Assembly: GCA_016199265.1 (NCBI GenBank)
Contig: JACQGX010000404.1
Coordinates: 1-36,282 of the forward strand
Origin: Chloroflexota bacterium
GTDB lineage: Bacteria; Chloroflexota; UBA11872; UBA12225
DNA: 36,282 nucleotides
Reading direction: 5' to 3'
Positions 7,535 through 15,227 of this stretch are shown piece after piece. The stretch's first letter is position 1; each line of letters opens with the position of its first letter. A program made the position numbers and the translations under genes. Under the pieces are notes generated by a model that saw nothing but the letters and a program-made list of their open reading frames with translations, made no database searches and had not been told where the DNA came from.

Positions 7535-8497
7535 CTACTCCTTCCCGGCGGCGAGCTCGCGCAGCAGCGATTCCCAGCTCCGGCGCTCGCGCTCGGCACT
7601 GGCCAGGTCCGCCAGTCCCGCACACCACGTCGCCAGGGATCGGTAAAACGCGGCGTCCGTCTCCGTGCGCTCGAGCAGCTCGGCCAGCGCGCTGGTGTCC
7701 TTGACGGGAAAATAGCCGGGGTAGTCCGCGCCAAGGATGCCGATCGACCCCGAGATACGCGACGAGATGACCGGCACGCCGCACGCCAGCGCCTCGGTGA
7801 CGACGTTCGCACCGCCCTCCATGATCGAGGTAAGCACGAGCAGGCGGCTGCGCGCCAGCACGCGGAGCGCCTTCCAGCGGGGCAGCTCGCCGAGCCAACG
7901 GTAGCGCGGATTTGCCGTCATCTCGGCGCACGCCTGCTCTTCCATGTTGGGTTCGAGCGCGGCGCCGAGGTGGACAACCTGCACACGGGAGGTGGGCGGC
8001 AGCAGCCGGGCGGCGAGCGCGGCGCGAAAGGGATCCTTCACCGGCCGCAGGTGCCCCATGACACACACCTCGAAGACGTCGCGCCGCGGGGTGTGCTCGC
8101 CCGGTGGGCAAATCGCCGATTGGTAGATCACGCGCACCTTGCCGCGCAGGTGCGCCGGCAGCTCCGCGATTCCCGCCGGCTGGAGCGTGACCAACCGCGT
8201 CGCCAGCTCAAGCGAGTGCTGCGCCGCCGCATCGGTGCGGATGTCGCCGTAGAGGTCGGTCCCGGTGAGCGTGACGACCAGCGGCCGATCCGGATGCTCC
8301 TCCCGAAAACGGACGATCGAGTCATAGCTCCGGCGCGCGTGCAACGCCACCAGCACGTCGCACGACTCGCCGCGGTACACTTCTTCGATCGCCACGCGAT
8401 GGCCGAGCGAGCGCAGAATGCGCGCCCATCGCAAGGCGGTGATGCGATTGCCCTTCTGCGACCGCGGCGGCGCAGGGGTGACGACGTGGATCTTCAT
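7535..8497 (-). CDS. senB: SenB-type selenosugar synthase (TIGR04348-like glycosyltransferase)
   Basis: The 320-residue protein is a GT4-fold glycosyltransferase with the hallmarks of the TIGR04348 family, shown to include SenB of selenoneine biosynthesis: an N-terminus VTPAPPRSQKGNRITALRWA, LVALHARRSYDSIVRFR, LVVTLTGTDLYGDI, FEVCVMGHLRPVKDPFRAAL, NPRYRWLGELPRWKALRVLA and EGGANVVTEALACGVPVISS. SenB joins selenophosphate to a UDP-sugar to give a selenosugar, which SenA then couples to hercynine. The ATG at 8497 starts at the conserved N-terminus. It is directly followed by egtD and preceded on the same strand (42 bases) by the cyclase gene. senA and the selD-like senC are not seen here; they may lie elsewhere in the genome. 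Confidence 0.88.
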   Translation of the reverse strand: MKIHVVTPAPPRSQKGNRITALRWARILRSLGHRVAIEEVYRGESCDVLVALHARRSYDSIVRFREEHPDRPLVVTLTGTDLYGDIRTDAAAQHSLELATRLVTLQPAGIAELPAHLRGKVRVIYQSAICPPGEHTPRRDVFEVCVMGHLRPVKDPFRAALAARLLPPTSRVQVVHLGAALEPNMEEQACAEMTANPRYRWLGELPRWKALRVLARSRLLVLTSIMEGGANVVTEALACGVPVISSRISGSIGILGADYPGYFPVKDTSALAELLERTETDAAFYRSLATWCAGLADLASAERERRSWESLLRELAAGKE

Positions 8498-8539
8498 GCT
8501 GCCGCGATTCTAAAGATTGGCGTCAAGGCGCGGCAGGTT

Positions 8540-9838
8540 CTACGGCAGCGGGTGCTGAAACACGGCCGCGTGAGCGTAGACCTCATAGGCCGCGATGAGC
8601 AAGGTCACGACCGACGTGCCGAGCACGAGCCGCGTGCGCCGGCGTTCCCGTGGCGTTGGCACCAGGCACTCCCCGCCGCCGCCATGCAGCCGCGCTTCCT
8701 GGCGGACGTGCCTGGCGTGCCACGCGGTCAGCAGATTGGCCACCGCCCCGCCCGACGCGACGAACAGCAGAGGGAGCCGCAGCCACGGGTTGTCGAGCAG
8801 CCAGAGTGCGCTGGAAGCGCCGAACAGCGCCGTCAGACCCATGCCGACCGCGAGCGGCCCAAACACCGCGGCCGCGGCACACGGCGCACCGAGAATGGCA
8901 AAGAGCACGGCGCCGGTCTGCATGAGCCAGCCTCGCCAGGCCTTTTCGGTGCGCCGCAAGTGCGCTCGTGACGGGCCGGCCGTTCCGTCCGGGAGTGGCA
9001 TCGGCGCTGTGCCATCGGTTGCAGGCCGCTCGACACCGTCGCCGAAAGCGGCTTCGGCTGCACTTGCAGCGGGTCCAAACTGCGCGCCAAGCCGGTACGC
9101 CTCGACCGGCTCGTGGAACCCTTTGACCGAGAGCCACTCGGGACGAAGCGCAGGGAACCGTCCGGCGATCCCGGCGTAGGAGCGTTCGCCGACGACGATT
9201 TCTCCCGGCGACGCCTGCGCTTCGAGCCGGGCAGCCAGGTTGACCACGTCGCCGATCGCGGTGTAGTCGCGGCGGTCGCGCGAGCCTAGCCGGCCGAGGT
9301 GCGCCCAGCCGGAAGCGATGCCCACCCGCGCGCGGAGAGCAAGACCGAACCGCGCGCCGAGTACCGCGACTCCAGCCTGGATCGCCATCGCCGCCTCAGC
9401 TCCCCGCGCCGCGTGATCGTCGCGATGGATCGGCACGTTGAAGAACGCCATCACCGCGTCGCCGACGTATTTGTCGATGAAGCCGTCGTGGAGCACAATG
9501 TCGTTGGTCGCCATCTGGAGAAATGCATCGACCACCTGGTGCGTGCGCTGCGGCCCCAGCTCGTGCGTCAATTCGGTGAACGACGTCAGATCGGCGAACA
9601 GCACGGTGAGCTCGACGACTCGCCCCTCTTCGGCGTGGGTGTTGCAGCGGCTGCAGAGATTAGGATTCCGTGCGCTCCGGCCAATGCCGGCCGCTCGAAA
9701 CAGGTAGGCCAGCGGTCCCTCCAGGGACGTGCCGCAAATCACACAGTGGTCGGCCAGGCTGGGTGCCGGCCCCGGATGGGTGGCTCGCGCCGGCTGAATC
9801 CCATGCGCCCCACGTACCGCGTGCGTCACGACTGCCAT
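8540..9838 (-). CDS. Class III adenylate/guanylate cyclase with Cys-rich head and membrane tail
   Basis: The 432-residue protein has four parts. Residues 32-65 carry two CxxC pairs (HCVICG, Cys32/35; NLCSRCN, Cys62/65), a probable zinc site. Residues 73-250 are a class III nucleotide cyclase catalytic domain: VELTVLFADLTSFTELTHE has the first metal Asp, IDKYVGDAVMAFFNVP the second, and YTAIGDVVNLAARLEAQ the purine/transition-state region. A hydrophilic stretch follows, then three or four membrane helices (about 305-385 and 405-425) including LFAILGAPCAAAAVFGPLAV, loosely like MerC/MerT-type helices. The ATG at 9838 has AAGGAG upstream, better than an in-frame upstream start. It precedes senB. 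Inference: a membrane-bound, metal- or redox-responsive second-messenger enzyme. Confidence 0.8.
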   Translation of the reverse strand: MAVVTHAVRGAHGIQPARATHPGPAPSLADHCVICGTSLEGPLAYLFRAAGIGRSARNPNLCSRCNTHAEEGRVVELTVLFADLTSFTELTHELGPQRTHQVVDAFLQMATNDIVLHDGFIDKYVGDAVMAFFNVPIHRDDHAARGAEAAMAIQAGVAVLGARFGLALRARVGIASGWAHLGRLGSRDRRDYTAIGDVVNLAARLEAQASPGEIVVGERSYAGIAGRFPALRPEWLSVKGFHEPVEAYRLGAQFGPAASAAEAAFGDGVERPATDGTAPMPLPDGTAGPSRAHLRRTEKAWRGWLMQTGAVLFAILGAPCAAAAVFGPLAVGMGLTALFGASSALWLLDNPWLRLPLLFVASGGAVANLLTAWHARHVRQEARLHGGGGECLVPTPRERRRTRLVLGTSVVTLLIAAYEVYAHAAVFQHPLP

Positions 9839-10048
9839 CTCCGCCTCTCCTTCCATCTGCACCGCCGTCTCTGGCAGTTGGGTATCGCGGTCTAACGGCC
9901 CCAAAGCCAGTATGGCACGCCCGCGGATCGAGTGCGGTAAGCTACCTCACCGATACACGACGCAGCCAGACATGGGTCACTCAACCAGAAGGCGTGTGAG
10001 CCGGTACGCAACGTGGACGGACGAAGACGAGTGCCGCCTCGGCTGCGG

Positions 10049-10624
10049 TCACGATGACGACAGGCGCGCAGCCGAGAGCAGGCGCTGCTCAAAGCGTGCG
10101 GGGTTGTTGTCCGGCGGCACGCGGCCCAGCTCCCTCCCCTGCGCGTCGAGCACCACGAAGGTGGGCGTGCCGGATACTCGGAACTTGCGGGCCAGCGCCG
10201 GCTCGCGGTCGATGTCTTTTTCCACGAGCGCGAGCTGCTCCTGGTGCTTCGCCACCGTCGGTGCAACGAACCGTTGCATCATCGCACACGTTGGTCACCA
10301 CGTGGCGCTAAACCAGACGAGCGTGACCTTGCCATCGGCGCGCGGCTGCCCCGGCTCTGGCAGCGGGCGCGTGATGTGATACGGCACGTGAACGCCGCCG
10401 GTCGACGGCTGCACCTCGTCGGGCCGCACGCCCGCCAGCGCGGCGACCTGCCGAATGTCGGCATCGGCGGCCGGGACTCCGGCCCCAGGCTGTTCCATCC
10501 CGTCCGAACGGCCTCTCGACCAGGCGACGGCGAGCACCCCCACGCCCGCGAGTACGGAGGCACCGAGCGCGACGCGCCGCCGGCTGATCTTACCCAGGGT
10601 AGTTTCTTCGGCCACAGAGCCCAT
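10049..10624 (-). CDS. Membrane-anchored thioredoxin-like selenoprotein (U-P-T-C)
   Basis: Two open frames in the same phase are separated only by a TGA at 10295-10297. Read through as selenocysteine they give a 191-residue protein: a membrane anchor at about residues 17-36 (RRRVALGASVLAGVGVLAVA), VHVPYHITRPLPEPGQ, the thioredoxin strand KVTLVWFSATW, then U110-P-T-C113, then ALVEKDIDREPALARKFRV, SGTPTFVVLDAQG (cis-Pro loop) and a helical end. The W-U-P-T-C site is the W-C-x-x-C of thioredoxins with Sec first. A perfect 6-bp hairpin with a GGTTC loop starts 17 bases after the TGA. The ATG at 10624 is chosen because it leads into the anchor; AAGAAG lies upstream. It resembles the thioredoxin-like selenoproteins near mercury-related genes, but the partner is unknown. 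Confidence 0.85.
10262..10278 (-). promoter_or_regulatory. SECIS-like hairpin in the thioredoxin selenoprotein mRNA
   Basis: On the minus strand TGCAAC-GGTTC-GTTGCA forms a perfect 6-bp stem with a 5-base loop, beginning 17 bases after the TGA. Bacterial SECIS elements lie directly 3' of the UGA with a small loop holding exposed G/U, as in the GGUCU loop of E. coli fdhF, so both position and loop fit SelB binding. Confidence 0.72.
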
Positions 10625-10747
10625 CTTCTTCTTGAGGACGACGGTTGAAGGTCGCCGCACGTCCGGCCATGCGGCGCCAGCAGAGCATAGCGCACATGCG
10701 CCGTCAACTCCGTGAGGCAGATTACATAGCCGGCCGGCGGTGAGTCG

Positions 10748-10769
10748 CATGTCCTCGACATGTCCTCGA
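10748..10769. repeat. Tandem 11-bp repeat in an intergenic regulatory region
   Basis: CATGTCCTCGA occurs twice head to tail. The 11-base period puts both copies on one face of the helix, as for OmpR/PhoB-type response regulator sites. It lies between the divergent Sec thioredoxin and cupredoxin genes. A second tandem, CAGACGAACCC(G), occurs at about 10830-10852, just before the cupredoxin ribosome binding site. Confidence 0.5.
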
Positions 10770-10872
10770 AAGGTAAGCGCCCCTACAGACGGGACCGCGC
10801 CAGGCGCCTAGTGTGGGAAGTGGATCCGCCAGACGAACCCGCAGACGAACCCTTATCTGAGGAGGAAATGCT

Positions 10873-11514
10873 GTGACTCGAAGGACACTTGCCCTCCCGT
10901 TGGTCTTCGCCGTCCTGCTGCTGTCGTTTGCCTTCGTCGCCGGTGCCGGCGCGCAGTATGCCGAGCCGGCAGATCCCATCGAGTCCATCTATGAGGCCGC
11001 CGAGCCCGGCACCGAATTCGGCGCGGCGGCGGAGCAGGCCGCCGATAGTGATAGTGAACCCGGCGCCGACACCGGCCCCGCCGCCGAGCCGGCACAGACG
11101 CTTGACCCTCTGGTCGAGATCGTCGAGCCAGATCTAACCAACCCGTTCACGTGGGCGTTTCGACCCCTGACGATCACCGTTCCCGCGGGTACGCCGGTCA
11201 CGTGGTTCAACCGGGGAGTGATTGGCCACACGGTCACGGCGCAGGATCAGAGTTGGGACTCCGATATCCTCCTTGGCGGCGGAGCGTTCCAACGGGCGTT
11301 CGACATCCCCGGCGAGGTGGCCTACTTCTGCCGCATCCACCCATGGGCAACGGGGACGGTGGTCGTGGTGGCCGCGGATGGTGGCGCCGGCCCCGCGCCG
11401 GAACCAGCGCCCATGGGTGAGGCGGCAACGGCCGAAGAGGCAGCGCCCGTCGAAGAAGCGTCCTCGCCGACCGGAGAAGTTCCGGTTGAAGCAGAGATGT
11501 CTGCCGAAGGCTGA
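10873..11514 (+). CDS. Secreted plastocyanin-like cupredoxin with acidic repeats
   Basis: The 213-residue protein has a signal peptide (residues 1-26, LALPLVFAVLLLSFAFVAGA, cleaved near AGAQ), an acidic Ala/Glu/Pro segment (30-75), and a cupredoxin domain (about 85-168): FRPLTITVPAGTPVTWFNRG, IGHTVTAQD with the first His ligand, and VAYFCRIHPWATGTVVV with the Cys-x-x-His pattern of type 1 copper sites. A second acidic, Ala/Glu-rich tail closes the protein. The GTG at 10873 has GGAGGA 6 bases upstream. It ends at a shared terminator with the convergent cupredoxin lipoprotein. Probable role: extracytoplasmic electron carrier or copper binding. Confidence 0.85.
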   Translation: MTRRTLALPLVFAVLLLSFAFVAGAGAQYAEPADPIESIYEAAEPGTEFGAAAEQAADSDSEPGADTGPAAEPAQTLDPLVEIVEPDLTNPFTWAFRPLTITVPAGTPVTWFNRGVIGHTVTAQDQSWDSDILLGGGAFQRAFDIPGEVAYFCRIHPWATGTVVVVAADGGAGPAPEPAPMGEAATAEEAAPVEEASSPTGEVPVEAEMSAEG

Positions 11515-11550
11515 TTGGGCAGGGCATCCCGATACAGACCGTCGCCGGCC

Positions 11551-11579
11551 GGCCATCGCCTCCTCGGCCGGCGATGGCC
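11551..11579. terminator. GC-rich hairpin after the cupredoxin gene
   Basis: GGCCATCGCC (11551-11560) pairs perfectly with GGCGATGGCC (11570-11579) across a 9-base loop. It lacks a T-run on either side, so it is probably an mRNA-stabilising or accessory element before the main terminator. Confidence 0.45.
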
Positions 11580-11596
11580 CTTCCCACACAACGGCG

Positions 11597-11629
11597 AAAG
11601 GGGCGGTGCAATGGCGCACCGCCCCTTTT
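11597..11629. terminator. Bidirectional rho-independent terminator
   Basis: AAAGGGGCGGTGC (11597-11609) pairs with GCACCGCCCCTTT (11616-11628) over a 6-base loop and is flanked by A-run and T-run. It sits between the two convergent cupredoxin genes and can end transcription from both sides. Confidence 0.85.
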
Positions 11630-11665
11630 GTCGGTGGTGGCGATGCGAGCAATGGCCCGCCGGCC

Positions 11666-12112
11666 CTACTCGACGATAATCGTTCCCTTCATGCCGGCTT
11701 GCTCGTGGCCCGGCTGCGCGCAGATGAACTCGTACCGGCCGGGCTTGGCGGCCACGGAAAATGCACCGCTCGCCGTCTGCCCGGCCGCCACTTCGATCTT
11801 TGCGTCGGTCGCTTGGCCGCGCGTCACAAAGTCATGGGCCAGCACGCCGGGGTTGCGCAACTGCACCGTGATCCGTTCGCCGGCTTTCACCCGGATTTCC
11901 GCCGGCGAGAACCGGAACGAGTCGTTGGTCACAAGATCGATCGTCCTCGTCTTGGCCGCGCCGCCGCCGCACCCCGCCAGCAAAGCGAGGGCGGCGAGCG
12001 CCGCCGTGGCCACGAGCACTCTACTGCGCCACCTCGCGCTCGGGTCAGTCTGCACCCCGGCGGCCTGATCGGCCCGCTTGTCCCGCACCCGTCTTGCCGC
12101 CTCGTCGTTCAT
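11666..12112 (-). CDS. Cupredoxin-domain lipoprotein
   Basis: Starting at the ATG at 12112 the protein has 148 residues: a polar N-terminus, a hydrophobic segment with lipobox (LVATAALAALALLAGCGGG; lipid-modified Cys near residue 48), and a cupredoxin domain with the ligands LAHDFVTRG (His) and FICAQPGHEQAGMKGTIIVE (Cys, His, Met), a full type 1 copper set. A longer frame to 12265 is open but is arginine-rich and lacks a better start. It resembles nitrous-oxide-reductase or cytochrome-oxidase-type cupredoxins in size and may shuttle electrons at the outer face of the membrane. It diverges from the Sec redoxin. Confidence 0.82.
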   Translation of the reverse strand: MNDEAARRVRDKRADQAAGVQTDPSARWRSRVLVATAALAALALLAGCGGGAAKTRTIDLVTNDSFRFSPAEIRVKAGERITVQLRNPGVLAHDFVTRGQATDAKIEVAAGQTASGAFSVAAKPGRYEFICAQPGHEQAGMKGTIIVE

Positions 12113-12285
12113 GGTTCGTCGTCTCCACCTGGGTTTTCGTTTGTCGAGCGTCACCGCCCGCAGCCGAGCTGCGGACGGTGACCGCAACGTGCATAGCATC
12201 GCGCACGGTTCGTCCTCCGTCAGTAGCGCCGCATACAGTTCCTCTTGGGCCACAGCAGTTACCATTGCGACGAAGGAGGAATCAG

Positions 12286-13062
12286 ATGACCGCTATCACG
12301 CAGCCGGTACTTGCCGTCGGAGACCGCGTGCCGGACGTCACCTTGCCGACAATCGACGGTGCCACGCTCTCGCTCCGCGCACTCGAAGGCAGACGAGTGC
12401 TGCTCTTCTGCTGGGCTTCGTGGTGAGGCTGCCGCGAGCAACTGCCCGGGTGGCAGCAGTTTTACGCTCAGCACGCGAGCGAGTCGTTTGAGCTCGTCTC
12501 GGTCGCGGTAGAGTTCCAGGGCGCCGACGCCGCACGGCCGTGGCTCGAGCGCGCGGGCACAACCTTTCCGACGATCGTCGACGAATCCAACGTGCTCGGC
12601 GAGTTCTTCGGATACAAAGCAATCCCCAACGGCATCTTTCTCGACGAGCGCGGCGTCGTCCGTTACCTCAAGTTCGGCGGCTTTTCGGTGGGCCGCGCCG
12701 AAGACGTCGCGGCGATCGAGCAGTTGCTGCGGCACGATGAGGCCGCCCAATCTCACGGTGGCGGTCTCCCGGCGCAGCCCGGCGCCCTCAGTGGCGCATC
12801 AGGCAGCCGGCCGGCCGCCGGAACGACGAACGGCAGCGCCGAACCCCACACGCGCGTCCAAGCTCTCGAGGAGGGGCTCGCGCTGCTCCGTCGAGGCGAT
12901 CGCGCCGGTGCGGTGGCCGCCTGGCGCCGCGCGCTCGCGGACGATCCCGACAACTACGTTATCCGCAAGCAGATCTGGGCCGTGGAGCACCCAGAACGGT
13001 TCTATCCGACGATCGATTGGGCCTGGCAGAAAGAGCAGCGCGAGCGCGAGCGCTCAACATGA
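12286..13062 (+). CDS. TlpA/redoxin-like selenoprotein (U-G-C) with TPR-like tail
   Basis: The ATG at 12286 has AAGGAGGA 5-12 bases upstream. The frame meets one TGA (12424-12426) and continues to 13062, giving 258 residues. Residues 1-150 are a TlpA/AhpC-TSA fold: VGDRVPDVTLPTIDGATLSL, RVLLFCWASW, then U47-G-C49-REQLPGWQQFY, FPTIVDESNVLGEFFGYKAI (cis-Pro) and NGIFLDERG. A Gly/Ala linker (about 155-190) leads to a helical, TPR-like end, LALLRRGDRAGAVAAWRRAL and DNYVIRKQIWAVEHPERFY. The W-A-S-W-C site of TlpA proteins is W-A-S-W-U here, but the second Cys follows after one residue, not two, so the motif is UxC. There is no signal peptide. A hairpin follows the TGA. The DUF3179 gene is 103 bases downstream. 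Confidence 0.82.
12442..12456 (+). promoter_or_regulatory. SECIS-like hairpin in the redoxin selenoprotein mRNA
   Basis: CTGCC-CGGGT-GGCAG is a 5-bp stem with a 5-base loop starting 16 bases after the TGA. An alternative pairing, GCTGCC (12428-12433) with GGCAGC (12452-12457), could form a longer structure. Distance and loop size agree with the hairpins of the other two Sec redox genes. Confidence 0.6.
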
Positions 13063-13081
13063 CAATGGGGCGGTTCTCTCG

Positions 13082-13095
13082 GTAAGGGACCTTAC
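13082..13095. repeat. Short inverted repeat before the DUF3179 gene
   Basis: GTAAGG-GA-CCTTAC is a 14-bp dyad 70 bases before the DUF3179 start. It could be an operator or a weak hairpin at the end of the redoxin message; nothing else in the sequence decides between these. Confidence 0.35.
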
Positions 13096-13165
13096 AGGCG
13101 CCGGCCGGCTTGCGTGTCACACTATACGTAAGGCTTGTTGCCCAGTACGAAAGTGTGGCAAAGGT

Positions 13166-14431
13166 ATGGCATCTCTTTCTGAAGGCGCTGTCCGCCGGCG
13201 GCGGGCCGCGCTCACCCTGCTCACCTCCGCCGGCGCCGGTGTGACGCTGGCCACCGCTGCGGGGCTGCTGACGCGAGGCCGCCGGAGCAGCGCGAGCCGC
13301 GCGCCGGCGGCGGCGGAGGGCGACGATCGTTCGGTTGGTGACGACCGGCTGCGCGTCTCGAAACTGGGCTGGAAGACCGACTTCTCGAAGCATACCGTGC
13401 CGCTCAGCGAGATCATGTCGGGCGGCCCCGGCAAAGACGGAATCCCACCGCTCGATACGCCTGCCTACGAGAGCGTGGAGCAGGCCGCGCGCTGGTTGCG
13501 CGATGCCGAGCCAGTGATCGCCCTCGAGGTCGAAGACGAAGCCCGCGCCTACCCGCTGCAGATCCTCATCTGGCACGAGGTCGCCAACGACACGCTCGGC
13601 GGCGTGCCGGTCACCGTCACCTTTTGCCCGCTGTGCAACACGGCGATCGTCTTCGATCGCCGGCTGGACGGTGCCGTCTACGACTTCGGCGTCTCGGGGA
13701 ATCTCCGACACAGTGACTTAGTGATGTGGGACCGGCAGACCGAGAGCTGGTGGCAACAGGCCACCGGCGAGGCGATCGTCGGCACGCTCGCCGGTAAGCG
13801 CCTCACGATGCTCCCGGCGTCGATCGTCTCCTGGAGAGAGTTCCGTACGACGTGGTCCACCGGCCGCGTCCTTTCCCGGGAGACGGGGCACAACCGGCCC
13901 TACGGCAATAACCCCTACGTGGGCTACGACGACGTGAACAAGCCGCCGTTCCTTTTCCGCGGCCCGATCGACGGACGCCTGCCGCCGATGGAGCGCGTCC
14001 TCGTCGTCGAGTTGCCCACCGAATCGGGCGCCGGCACCGCGGTAGCCGTCTACCCATTCAGCACGCTCGGCAAGCAGCGCGTCGTCCACGATACCGTTGC
14101 CGGCCGGCCACTCGTCACTTTCTGGGCGCCGGGCACGACCTCGGCGCTCGACCGGGCCGACATCGCCTCGTCCCGCGACGTCGGCGCGGCGGCGGCGTTC
14201 GTGCCCAGCATCGGCGGCATCGATGGTGACGTCCAGCACCTGACGTTCCGGCCGGACCCGCGGTCTTCCGGGCGCTTCCGTGACGACCAGACGGGCACCA
14301 CCTGGACGATCGCCGGCCTGGCCGTCGCCGGCCCGCTCGAGGGCCGGCAGCTCCCGCCGCTGGTGCACGGCAACCCCTTCTGGTTTGCGGCAGCAGCATT
14401 CCATCCGAACGCCGAGATTCGGGGTGTGTAA
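13166..14431 (+). CDS. DUF3179 domain-containing protein
   Basis: The 421-residue protein has an N-terminal Tat-like or anchor sequence (VRRRRAALTLLTSAGAGVTL, residues 8-27) and then a long DUF3179 domain: ALEVEDEARAYPLQILIWHE, VTVTFCPLCNTAIVFDR, DFGVSGNLRHSDLVMWDR, ESWWQQATGEAIVG and PASIVSWREF, followed by the RETGHNRPYGNNPYVGYDD loop. The FCPLCN pair and LIWHE His are invariant in the family, which suggests a metal or redox centre, but no function is established. The ATG at 13166 has AAAGG just upstream. It may be co-transcribed with the Sec redoxin before it. Confidence 0.85.
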   Translation: MASLSEGAVRRRRAALTLLTSAGAGVTLATAAGLLTRGRRSSASRAPAAAEGDDRSVGDDRLRVSKLGWKTDFSKHTVPLSEIMSGGPGKDGIPPLDTPAYESVEQAARWLRDAEPVIALEVEDEARAYPLQILIWHEVANDTLGGVPVTVTFCPLCNTAIVFDRRLDGAVYDFGVSGNLRHSDLVMWDRQTESWWQQATGEAIVGTLAGKRLTMLPASIVSWREFRTTWSTGRVLSRETGHNRPYGNNPYVGYDDVNKPPFLFRGPIDGRLPPMERVLVVELPTESGAGTAVAVYPFSTLGKQRVVHDTVAGRPLVTFWAPGTTSALDRADIASSRDVGAAAAFVPSIGGIDGDVQHLTFRPDPRSSGRFRDDQTGTTWTIAGLAVAGPLEGRQLPPLVHGNPFWFAAAAFHPNAEIRGV

Positions 14432-14579
14432 GCCGGTGCCTCTGCAAGCTCCGGTGTGTGTCGAGGGGCTTTGACACGGGTAGTGCTTGATCGCGGTGGC
14501 AAACATGAAGTCGGGCACGCCTGGCTACTCGCCGAGGTCGCGGCACCGCGCGAGCCACGCAAAGCAGCGTAGCGGGTTC

Positions 14580-15225
14580 ATGGCTCAGCGCACCGGCGGC
14601 TGCCCGCCCTTGGACTCCTTCTGGGGTGGCGGATTCGATTCGATCAGTCCTCTGGCACGCATCTCGCCCGGACGCGATCAACCTCCCCAAACGCGGCGGG
14701 CCGACCTGGTCGCCGCCACCGAGCACGATCGCCGCGCCGAGCACGACTATGCGCTGCTTGCTCGCATGGGCATCCGCTGGTCTCGGGAGGACGTGCGGTG
14801 GTACCTCTGCGAGCCCGAGCCTGGCCGCTACGACTTCGGGCATCTTGAGCCGCTCATCGCCGCCGCCCACGGCTACGGCATCCGCATCCTGTGGTCGTGG
14901 ATGCACTACGGGTGCCCGACATTTGTCAACCCACTCGACGAGCGCTTCCCCGACCAACTGGCGGAGCTGGGCGCCCACCATCTGGCGTGGCTCCGCCGGC
15001 ACGGCGTCGACGATTTGCTGATCGCGCCGATCAACGAGATCTCGTATTTCACCTGGGTAGTCGAGACGCTTGGCAATTGGTACCCGTTCGCCACAGGTGA
15101 ATGCCGGCGGCTCAAGGCCAACCTGGCGGCGGCCCACCGGCGCTGCTACGACCGGATCAAGTGGGAGGCGCCCGGCGCACCAAAACGGGCATGCATCGCC
15201 TCTTTGACACCAGAATGGCAGGCCG
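14580..15225 (+). pseudogene. Truncated GH1-like glycosidase
   Basis: From the ATG at 14580 the frame reads PPLDSFWGGGFDS, ADLVAATEHDRRAEHDYALL, WSREDVRWYLCEPEPGRYDF, ILWSWMHYGCPTFVN and LLIAPINEISYFTWVVETLG, a pattern of the GH1-like (clan A) family that also includes the intact enzyme at 22708-24048. NEI marks the acid/base Glu strand. After about residue 205 the similarity stops; the second half, with the nucleophile Glu, is missing and the frame drifts into DNA antisense to a sulfatase tail. So it is a 5' half of a gene of roughly 400 codons. Confidence 0.7.
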
Positions 15226-15227
15226 CC

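Noticed and set aside
7139-8971. 610-codon plus-strand frame across egtD, senB and the cyclase
   Set aside because: It lies antisense to three well-supported genes and has no conserved motif.
12424-12426. TGA read as Trp (changed genetic code) to explain in-frame TGAs
   Set aside because: Many complete genes here end in TGA and Trp is written TGG throughout; the in-frame TGAs occur only at redox or metal-binding Cys positions.
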